From contig QXVZ01024821.1 of assembly GCA_008931825.1 (NCBI GenBank), positions 1 through 23,638 on the forward strand: a stretch of DNA of 23,638 bases. Direction: 5' to 3'. Source of the stretch: Phallusia fumigata. Its lineage: Eukaryota > Chordata > Ascidiacea > Phlebobranchia > Ascidiidae. The notes below the pieces were generated by a model. That model was given only the letters and a program-made list of their open reading frames with translations. It was not told the origin of the DNA and made no database searches. Positions within the stretch are counted from its first letter, which is position 1. Each line of letters opens with the position of its first letter. The position numbers and the translations under genes are program-made. Shown here piece after piece: positions 10,718-21,200 of the stretch.

Positions 10718-10870
10718 TGCTGTACAAATGTACATTGTTTGTGTTGTTGTTTACAATAGTATTATCATGAATTTGATAAAGATATTTTTGGGATGTTATA
10801 TATGTCGATGCATTTTTGCCTCGTTTCGTAACTGTGAAAATTTTTTATCATACAAATGAGCAGTTTTGTC

Positions 10871-10876
10871 AATAAA
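10871..10876 (+). terminator. Poly(A) signal for the caspase-2 gene
   Basis: AATAAA lies 154 nt after the caspase stop codon. It is the only canonical hexamer I see between the stop and the repeat-like sequence near 10912. Confidence 0.6.
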
Positions 10877-10911
10877 TTCTAATTTTTGTAATGAACGGGA
10901 AAACGCCTGTT

Positions 10912-10950
10912 GTGTTGCAAGGTTGTGTGTTCTAATCCTGTCTTGGTTGT
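10912..10950 (+). mobile_element. tRNA-like B-box remnant, possible decayed SINE head
   Basis: GTTCTAATCC at 10929-10938 differs by one base from the RNA polymerase III B-box GTTCRANYCC. Its flanks (GCAAGGTTGTGT before, TGTCTTGG after) resemble the T-arm region of tRNA-derived SINEs. I see no convincing A-box or foldable full tRNA, so it is at most a remnant. Confidence 0.3.
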
Positions 10951-11019
10951 TAGTTATTCAAGACTTTTTTCACGCTTTACGGCAGTACAATTAACAACTA
11001 AGGCTGCATTACATTTTTC

Positions 11020-11061
11020 CGCAGTTGGCCTGAGCGAAGGCCGGAGTTTGCCAAAACCTGG
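11020..11061 (+). mobile_element. Solo hAT-like transposon end
   Basis: The stretch CGCAGTTGGCC...GGCCGGAGTTTGCCAAAACCTG has the layout of Charlie-type hAT termini. Its last bases, AGTTTGCCAA..CCTG, match the right end of the element at 20651-20946 in the same orientation. I found no partner terminus upstream, so it appears truncated. It lies in the 576-bp gap between caspase-2 and GALNS, which otherwise shows only the B-box remnant and a short direct repeat. Confidence 0.4.
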
Positions 11062-11079
11062 CGCGCCTACAAGTTGCAA

Positions 11080-11113
11080 ACACGCTTGACTGCTATGGAC
11101 ACGCTTGACTGCT
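11080..11113 (+). repeat. 15-bp direct repeat upstream of GALNS
   Basis: ACACGCTTGACTGCT occurs at 11080-11094 and again at 11099-11113, a 19-bp period separated by ATGG. It lies about 180 bp before the GALNS start codon. A local duplication is the simplest explanation. Confidence 0.6.
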
Positions 11114-11293
11114 GACGAACCAGCTGGTGTTTTGCTTGCACGTGACATTTTGTTTACAACTTCTTGCCTGGATTGGTGGATATTGCATTCCTGCAAGCTT
11201 AAGCAATCTAGTGTAGAAGATACAGATAGTGCATTTTTCAGGATAAGTGTTTCTAAATTGTATGTGACTAATACACAAGTCACAACAAGAAAG

Positions 11294-14200
11294 ATGAGAT
11301 CCATGGTTTTAGTTTGTGCGTGTCTTTTGTATGGGATGAATTTTGCGCATACATTGCAAATGTCAAAAGAAGCTACAAAGCCAAATTTCATCTACATGTT
11401 AATGGATGATGTAAGTAAGCAACAATTTTAAAACTCTTGTTTCCAAAACTTTTACTTGTCCTGGCAAAAAAACAATAACTTTATAGAAATAAATGTTAAT
11501 ATACTACTAATAATTCAAAATATCTATGATATCTTATGTGATGTTTCTAATACAATATTAAAGTTATACCTACTCAACCTAATAAATTTTGCTCCAGATG
11601 GGTTGGGGTGATCTAGGAGTGTTTGGGGAGCCATCAATGGAAACACCTAATATTGATCAAATGTCAAAGGAGGGCATGTTGTTTACAGATTTCTACAGTG
11701 CTAATCCACTATGTTCCCCTTGTAAGATATTGATTTAAAATAATACTAGCAAAATTTATGTTTGCATCGCTTTACATGTTTTTTTTATGCAGCCAGGGCA
11801 GCATTGCTCACTGGGAGACTTCCTATTCGCAATGGATTTTACACAAGCACTTATCATGGTCACAATGGTAATATAGACCCTGCTTCTAGGAGGAATATTA
11901 ATTTATCAGTAAATGTGGGTTTTGCTTATTGCAGGTTATACTCCACAAAACATAATGGGAGGCATTGCAGATTCAGAAGTGCTTTTGCCAGAATTGTTAA
12001 AAGATGCTGGTTATTCAACCAAACTTGTTGGAAAGTGGTATAGCTGTGGTTTATTGACGCTTGTGTAAGCTTGCTTTTTTAAATTAACCAAAATGTGTTT
12101 GCTTGTATTGTCTATTCAGGCATCTTGGCCATCGAGAACAGTATCTACCTTTAAAACATGGGTTTGATGAGTGGGTTGGTGCCCCAAACTGCCATTTTGG
12201 TCCCTACGATGACAAAACAACACCAAATATTCCTGTGTACAATGGAAGTAAAATGATTGGAAGGTTGGCCTTAATTTGTAGCAATTTAACCGTCTCTTTA
12301 ACTGATTAATTTTGCAGGTATTATGAAGAATTCCCAATCAGCCACTCAACACATCTTTCTAATTTAACTCAATTGTATATTGAGGTTTGTTATTTTTCTC
12401 CGGTTTTTAAATTTGAACATTTTAAAAACAATTTCATTTTAATTTATAAACTGCTATTTAACTGTTTTTTAGGAAGCTCTAAAATATATCAAAGAGCAAT
12501 CTACATCAGGAAAACCATTTTTTTTGTACTGGGCACCTGATTCAACACATGGTCCAGTATATGCATCACAAATGTTTAAGGGGACAAGCCGAAGGGGGGC
12601 GTAAGTTTACAACAACTTTCACTTGTTTTTCAGTTCACCGATTGGTAACAGTTTTTTGTAACATGTTGTGTAACTTACAGTGTTTATTGTACCCAACTTA
12701 CTGAAGCTTACTAATACCTTATAGATATGGTGATGCAGTTAGGGAGTTGGACTATGGTGTTGGTAAAATTTTAAATCTTCTCAAAAGTTTGGGATTGGAT
12801 CAAAATACATTGGTGTTCTTTTCTTCTGACAATGGAGCAGCAATGATCAATGATGCCCAAAGTCTGTGTGAAGTATAAAAATGTTTGCAAAACAGTGTGG
12901 ACGAAAATAGTAGAGGACTTACAAAAATGCAACAGTTGTTTGTTATTCGCAAAGCTTAATGAACTTCTTGTTAGAACTTTTTGGAACTTTAAAAAAGAAA
13001 TTATTTGTATATTTACAGCTGATGGTAGCAATGGGCCATTGCTATGTGGAAAAGAAACAACATTTGAAGGAGGTATTAGGGAGCCTACTATTGCATGGGG
13101 ACCTACATTTGTTAAGCCAGGACAGGTAAGAGTAATATGTAGGTTCTAGTTCTGTATAGTTTTTATAGTTACACTGATTCCCATTTTAATGATTTTGACT
13201 GTGGGTGACTTTACCCACACTTTGTTTGCTCTGATCACATGTGTCTGTAAAATCTGTTTTAACTGATCAAAAATATGCAATAGGTAAACAATTTGTTTGA
13301 TCGCAGATAAGGCATCAAGTAGGAAGCCTGATGGATTGGTTTACAACTGCATTAGATCTGGCTGGAATTTCAACACCACAAAATGTTACAATTGATGGTC
13401 TTAGTCTTAAAAATATTCTTCTGGGTGCAACTGAATTTGATAGGTCACTTCTTATAAAAAACCTAAAAAACAAATTACACTTGCTCTTACAAATTGTGTG
13501 TTGGTATTTCAAATGTATTTGAACTTTTGTAACCTTTTTGATTTCAGGCCAATTTACCACTACCGTGGAAACACACTGTTTGCAGTTAGGTATGGGTTTC
13601 ACAAAGCACATTTCTGGACGTGGACAAACCCCTGGGTTGAATTTAACAAGGTACAACTTACGCACAATTTTTCATGCAATATGCTGAAAAGTCCCCAAAA
13701 CAAATTTGTAAATAAACACCTAATTTCTATTAATCATAATGCACTTTTGGACAAACAGTTATTCGTGCAAGAAAAAATCTAACATGCATTTTTGTACATT
13801 GATCGTTAATTCGTAAGTAAGAAAAATATGTTTTTTAAATATCAATTTAAGAAAGCCTGACACCACAGAATTACCAAAACCACAATTATAATCCATCTTT
13901 AAGGGACTGACATTCTGTAGAGGGCAACATCTTGATAACATCACAACACACGATCAGATGAATTACACAGCTAACCCTGTAGTATTTCACTTAGGAAGAG
14001 ATACACAAGAACATTACCCAATGAAGTAAGCAGGCACAGGCCACATTACATACACCTCTACAAGTCTATAAAATTTGATGTATTACAGGACAGGCAGTGA
14101 GTATAATGAAGCAGTACATAAAATTAAAAAGCTGGTTCAGGAACATGAAGATAACCTGAATCCAGGGTTGCCACAGTTCGACTGGTGTGATGATGCAGTA

Positions 14201-14594
14201 ATGGTTAGTGCTATTTTATTACAAAACTCAGAGACTTCCTGAACACTGAACAAGGACCTGTTCATTGTCAAAAGTTTACTGGCCCAAATAGTTTTTGCAA
14301 GTGGCATGATTTATTCATCAAGTACTAATGGTGGCAATCTATTGCTGAAGTATTTGTTGAATAAAGCATGTCGCTCGTAGGAACTTTTTCAGCCAGTATG
14401 TTTTTGATCAAAGACCTAATGTTGTGAATTTATTTATCTATAATCTGTGTAAACATGTATATTTAATTGAAAACTTTTCTATCAGCAAAATATTTTTTTG
14501 TTTACAGAATTGGGCACCTAATGGATGTGAAGAACTAGAGAAATGCCTTCCTATTCCGAAGTCTGACAAGCAAAAATGTGTTTGGCTTCATTGA
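11294..14594 (+). CDS. GALNS: N-acetylgalactosamine-6-sulfatase, complete in 14 exons
   Basis: Lysosomal sulfatase removing 6-sulfate from keratan sulfate and chondroitin-6-sulfate. Exons: 11294-11410, 11598-11721, 11793-11867, 11935-12037, 12120-12263, 12318-12384, 12473-12600, 12725-12861, 13019-13125, 13307-13443, 13548-13650, 13904-14025, 14089-14203, 14508-14594. These give 521 residues against 522 in human, whose gene also has 14 coding exons. An N-terminal hydrophobic stretch (residues 3-18) suits a signal peptide. Catalytic features: metal-binding DD at 38-39, the formylglycine cysteine C78 in [28 protein letters not shown] and [10 protein letters not shown]. The C-terminus KCVWLH resembles human KCLWSH. 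Nothing looks broken. The weakest junction is the donor at 12862 (GTCTGT), chosen because it restores exact family spacing before DGSNGP. A paralogous arylsulfatase is unlikely given identity along the whole length. Confidence 0.96.
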
Positions 14595-15291
14595 CACAAA
14601 TTAAAATTAAGCTGATAATATTTGAATTAGCTTTTACACATTTGTAACCACAGTTCATCATGTGAGTAAATATATTTGAAAAACCTTGTTGAGAAGTCTT
14701 TCATTTTTTTAATGATTCACCTTTGTTATTTCTATTCGTATCATCTTTTTCATTGTGCAATAGTTTGTTTGATTGTATTAAATGCAGTTTGTAGCAAAGT
14801 ATACACTGTTGTAATTTTCTTGTGATAGGCGTCAGAACATCATAAGACCTGTACCATTCGTCTTTGTAATTGACCCGGTTTCATCTTTATTCCTTTGTAA
14901 TAAAATCAAGTCATGTATTTTTTGTGTGTGCAAAAAACTTCCCCCTATTAGCAATTTGAAGGAAATGAACTTTTAAGGCTATAAATGCGAAAAAGTATGC
15001 AAACTTCGCCCTGAATGTGGGATAAGATCCGAATGAACAAATCACAACAAAATATGACGACAGATATTATTTCAAGGTTAGTTAATTAACAGTAGGATAA
15101 GCAATTTAAACATTAGCCTGGTAGTTTGTAATTAAAGCGTATTTAATAAATTGTAAAATTTGTGCACAAAAGTGCCTAATGGTAGACTGTGCAATCAAGC
15201 ATGACCACGTAAACAAACTGTTCGCTGCGCTGTGGCGCGTTGCACGAATTCATTTGATTGTGCCAGAAAAAGTGGTGGTTGCTAAGAAGGG
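14595..15291 (+). other. Intergenic region between GALNS and the C2-domain gene
   Basis: An ATTAAA lies at 14600-14605, just after the GALNS stop, and an AATAAA at 14899-14904; either could end GALNS transcripts. The remainder presumably includes the promoter of the next gene, but I see no clear TATA box or other named element and no coding sequence. Confidence 0.45.
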
Positions 15292-18200
15292 ATGACCCAA
15301 AGAAATAAAACAGTCCATCTGGAAGACAAAAGACTTATTTTTGAATTTGGTATAACCCAAGTGCAGTTTAACAAACAAGGAAATTATGTGTTGAAGTTGT
15401 CGTTGCGACACGGCCATCGACCGGATTTGCTGTCCGAGGTATGTTACAATTTATGCAATCGCGCTATGTAAGTTGGACACCAATGCTTGTGCCTTTTGTG
15501 TTTAAAGCTAATTTTGGACTGGGCAATGTGAGCCAGGCAGTCGAACATTGATAATGCTGTGGTTAATGTCGTGCCACCACTTACATTGTTTGTGTTTGTC
15601 ATAATGAACAACCTTGTGTAGGTGCTACTGGATGTGAATGATGCTGGAACACCAGAATCAGGTCATCAAATCAGCACAGAGACTTTGAAATGGGATGGAA
15701 CTTTATCTTCTGCTCAATTTCAAAAAAATCAGTTTAAATTTACACTACCTAAAGGTTGGGACAGTTTTTCTGAAATATTTTTTCTGATACAATACTGTTT
15801 TACACATCTGATCTTCTACTTACTTTATGATGTATATTTCATTTGCAATTTATTTAAATGTTGAATACAACAAATTTTTTTTGACAAAATCAAGAGCCTT
15901 GGCTCAACAAAAATGTATTGCCATGCATATGCTTGATTGTCAAATTTATTGTAAAACTCTAAAAATTAATAATGTTTTTAATTTATACTTTTGAGTGCAA
16001 TAATTTTAGACCTGTTTGGAAACAGTAAAAAATGCATGATTGTTGTTGCCCTTTAATTTTATCTACCACACAAATGTTTTTGCAATTAGTAATTGTATCC
16101 CTCAAATTGGAATGCACTTTTATGTTCTGTTTTTTAACTAAGGTTTCTGTAAAAATGACAAAAACTATGATGTCCACCTGGCAATAGAAGCTTTTAATTT
16201 GTCTGGCAAACAAAGAGAGCGTTCAGGGGAGGCTGTATTTGCTATTTTTCCTCGCACTGAACTTCCAAAAGCCAACCTCAATGTTCAGTAAGTACAAAAA
16301 GTAATTTGATTTCAGGCAAAATCCACGTTCTTCTTTCATCATTGCAGAACGTTTTTTGTGTGCCAATAAGAGTCCAGCTGTTTTTTGCATGTTGACTATG
16401 ATCGTTAACAACAAAAGCACTTCACTAATTTAATGACCATGTTTAGGAAAGGAACTGATTATTACAAGTATGCTGGAGTGCTCACACTTCTTCGGCCACT
16501 TACTCGGGCTTCAATTTCAATGCATTGTGGAAGACTTTCTTACACGGTGGCCTTTCGAGAGTACTTAGACCCTATGGTGCGAACCAGCAGTGAGGAAGAG
16601 AGTCTAGTGGATGTAGGATTTTAAAATTTTGTGTTCAACTTTAGTTGCTGTAATAATGTACTATGATCAGGAAGAAGAAGCTGAAAGACCTGTTGTACCG
16701 CAGTTGACAATTTCTGTCCCAGACGATAATGAGAAGGAGGACTTGGCAGCATTGACCTATCGCAAAAATGTCACTCAACCAACTGCAATCAGTAAGTATT
16801 TCTTCATGTTGAATGTCTACAGGTTACAATTGTTAATTGATATGAGGAATGAGTGTATTGAATTTTAATTTTTGCAAACTTAATGATTTTTGTGCAGATA
16901 CACATGTTGCTTCTCCCAAGAATACTGCTGAAGATGTCTCAGAACATATTGTTTCGCCTGCCCAACCACCGCAATCAGAAACAACAAACATTCGCAGTGC
17001 AGGTACACAATTTTTGTCATTTGATTGGTAATATACAATTAATGTTCATTTAATACCAATTAAAGTTAATTTTTGACTTGGTGTGTGTACAAGCCTATTG
17101 CAATTAAAGGTCGGTGGAGCAAAGAAATTTCGAAATATGAAAATTTGACATCAGAAGAGTCTTTTCATATCAGTGTATCTTCTACCCCACCACCAGAAGA
17201 TTACAACTCTCCAAATAATAAAGAAGTAAGCTAAGATTTAAAGTTTCATGAGACCAACCGTTTTTCCCTAATTCATAATTAGGACTCAGTAGTATTTATC
17301 TCAAATAAACTACAATAAAAATTTCATGAAATAATCTATTGTTCACCAGAGCCACAATAAATAGTGCAAACAGACTTTTGTGTGTTTAGGTGCTAACTAA
17401 ACAAGCGCTTTAAAGAATGAATGCTTTTATAAGGTGCTGCCATTTACTGTTGATTTAGCAACAATTGGGACAACTTTTCTCCCACTGTTGTTACAGCATT
17501 TGGTAACTTTGGCAACTTTTTTCAATGACATACTTTAAGGCACATTGGTTGGTAAAGACAGCTAATTGGAATGAAATGTACACACGGAGTTAATATTTAA
17601 AGACCCAACTCACATTAAATTTGTCCCAAACCAACATAACAAATTTTTCTACCTTTTTAAATATCACATACCATACCACTCTCATGTAATATATATGCCA
17701 TTTTTGTGTAATATCATTCACTAATTCACAAAGGAGGTGCAAAAAAACATTTGTTGTATCTATGGACATTGTGTAAAAAATCACCCCCACTGAAATCTGA
17801 TACGCTTGACTCACCTAATCCAGGCAGGCAACTGATAACACCACAGTTGGCCTGTGTTTATTTTGTATCTGCTCCAGACACTGTGGTGTGTCACGCTTCA
17901 TAAACTTCTGTTGGCTGTGTTGTTAAAGATCACTGTTAGATTGGTTTGCCCTAAACGACTGCTGAGTGACATGCTGCAGCATTGTGCGCTGGCAAAGGGC
18001 AGATCAGAGCTGGTATATTATAAATCAGAATGTAATAACAATTTGATGTTTATTTGCAAAACAAGACATGTGTTGATATTTTTTTAGAGAATTGAAATTA
18101 TAGCAATATACAGGTGCTTGATTTAGATTCTCTGTAGATCTGAGCATTTTGTCGGATTTGTGCCAGCTCACGTCTTAATGTCCTTGTTTCCAGCTCAAGT

Positions 18201-21200
18201 TGCATTTGGAATTCTAGCTCTCGTCTCCGTATCTCATCTTGGAGGTATTGTTGCGTGGCGTTTGTCAAGTAACGTATTCGCTCATTGTTGTTGATTTGCA
18301 CTTGTGTTAGCAGTGACTCTAATCGGTTTTCAGTCAAGTCCACACTTGCCTAACAACATCAGTCGGCATGAGTTTGAAACCAATTATCACTTGTATTTAA
18401 TTTTGGCATGAACACATGCGTTTGTGTGACTGAAACTAACCTGTTTGTCAATTTTGAGAGTGTTTGCAGTGTTTCTGTAAACCCTGTACACGCTCTGCAG
18501 TTTGGCGCTCATCTCACTCCAAAGCCTGATTTCAATGTCTTCTGTAACATGTTCAGTATAGTCTGTGGCAATTTCCTGCCATTCTGTGGAGAATCCTTCT
18601 CTCTGAACCTTCACAGGTTAAAGGCATAATGTTTTTGCAGAAATTGAAAAATTTCTTTTTGCTTGTATTGTTGCATGTTTCATCATTTAATTTTTTCACT
18701 TGGCATATTTGTGTGCAAGGTTAACAATTTTCACTAGGTAGTGCAACAGTGGTTTATTACAGGATCATTAAATGTTATGCACCTGGCCTAATGATGCACA
18801 GTGCAGAGCAATTTGGTTTTCTAGGATTTTACGGAATAATTTTTGTCAATCAAGAATCTGAAATTCTTGGTTCATAACTTCCTGAAAAAACCCACATAGT
18901 TGCATTTATTCAGCTTTTTTCCCATCTTACCATGTCTTACAACTATTTACCCATTAAAAAGTCAACAAAATAAATATTTTAAACCTAATTGTTGAAATGC
19001 ACAATTGAAATACAATGTTACAAGATATTGGTATTACTTTCAGTATGATTACAAATTTTATACTTTGCACCCTAACCAACTATTACATACCTCTTGGCCC
19101 AACTCATTGATGTGGGTTTTAGTTTGTTTCTTCAAACCATTCTTGGTCTTCAGCTGGCAATTTTCACCTGCTTCATCCACTGCATTGAGGGCCTGCTGCA
19201 TTTTTGTTGCACATATCTTCACAAAATGCTCCTTAAATCTTTTATTTTCAAATTCTTTGAAATCTTCCACAAGTTTACATAAATCTTCACTCACTGCATT
19301 CTGAAATAAAACAAAGTAGCATTTAAAAACTTGTGGTGTTGGGAAAAATGGAATATGATAAAGTTAAAATATTTATAATCCCATTTATGGAAAAGTGCAA
19401 AGGCAAAATTGAAAAATATGTAGCGATCCAGACTTACTTGTATTTCTTCAGTAATTTCTGCTTTAATTCCATTGTTCATAATTTCTGCAACTGACATCTT
19501 ATCATCTGCCTTAACCTTTTAACACAAAACCACCTGTTTGTCATCTTATCTCACACTGCATGCATTTGTGGTTTTTTAACATCACTCCAAGATAGTGTTA
19601 AATAATTAAAATTTGCAATTCACTAACCATGCTTGGTGTACTGCTTGAACTGGAGGAAGATCTGCTAGATGGTGGACTACTGCTTGCAATCGATGGACTA
19701 AGTGTTCCATTTCTTGTCAGAAGGTTTTCTTTTGACATGTTTTCCAAATTTTATTACCCTTACACTTTATCAAAAATGTTTTTAACCTTTGCAAATTAAA
19801 ACTAGTCTTGTATTTTTTTGGTGTGCTAAACTTATAGGATACTAAAAATTAAATACTGTTTTTAATTTTCTTAAATTCGCATTTGTTTGATTGAGATGAA
19901 AAACAATCACAGATGCTAAATAAATGAATTTAAATTTTATTGCAAAAAACTTACATCCTAAAAATATGACCTTAATACATCATCATAAAATTGTCTGCAC
20001 CATGCTCTGCTGCAAATAATTGTGTGGATTATCCTAAAAGCATGCACTCACGCTGTTAGATGCACTAAGATTAAATATTTATGTATCCTATAATATTAAG
20101 TTTCCCACACAAAAAAATTGCATGATGAAATTGTTCATGTTTTATTAATGGACTAAGCTTGTTTGTTTGGGACATGGACATTTAACATGTAGAAAACAAA
20201 CGAATTTGCCATTTTTATGCTTACTTCCAATAACATGTACTTATGCCTTCAGAGAACAATGGATACTCCTGCGGCAGTGTCATCCCCTGACAGGGCGGGC
20301 CCTTCTTCTGTTAGAAGGCCGGCAGCCGCCCGACCCGCTGTGAAATCACCAACGATGACCAGCCCAAGGCAAATGGGTAGTCAGGGTCCTGCCAACAGAC
20401 ATGTTGCTAAACCAGGACATGATGAAATATATGTGATAGTCCATGGTGCCACAAGTCTGCCGTCACGCTCAGATGGTGCTGACCCCTTACCCTTTGCTAC
20501 ACTGTAAGTCCTTGAATGATACGTGGTAAACTAAACCAAAAGTTGCTACTGCTTTGCACTCATTTATACATATTAACAGATGTAATTTTATAACAGTAAT
20601 GTTTGAAGACTCTGTGTATTGTCAATTTATAATCCAATACACATGCCTCTAGGGGTAGACAAACTGTACTAAAATTGCTGTATTCAGCGAATTCAGCAAA
20701 TTCACACTAAAGTGCATTGGGTCATTAATATTTACAACTGCCAAAGTTGACTCTTTGTTAAATGCACAATATTTGATTTATCTTTAAAGACAGCTTTTAA
20801 TACTGTAAAACCTGTTATGACAGCATTATAAAACAGGTGTATGATAGGACTTGACATGTTAGTAGGCTTTATAGAATGTTTGGGTGGGCCCAAATGACAA
20901 CTCCAACAGGTTGCATTTAGCCCATAGGCTAAGTTTGCCAACCCCTGCTCTGTGTAAACTTTCCACTGTTAATGCACAAAGAATTGCATTGTCTGTTAAA
21001 CTTTATTTACCTTTCAGAAAAAGTGCATATGATGAGAAAGCTGGAAGACCAGCACAGTGTGCAACACATGCCACTTTACAACCGACCCATTCACCAACAT
21101 GGGAAGAAATTCTTACCATGGAGGTGACGCTTATTATTTTGTCAATGCATTATGATGTTTGCACAGGTTGACTAAATCTTCAACAAACTTTCCACTGCTT

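Noticed and set aside
17590-17814. Minus-strand 74-codon frame downstream of the nested gene
   Set aside because: It lies beyond a good poly(A) signal, has hydrophobic low-complexity composition and no matching splice phase evidence.
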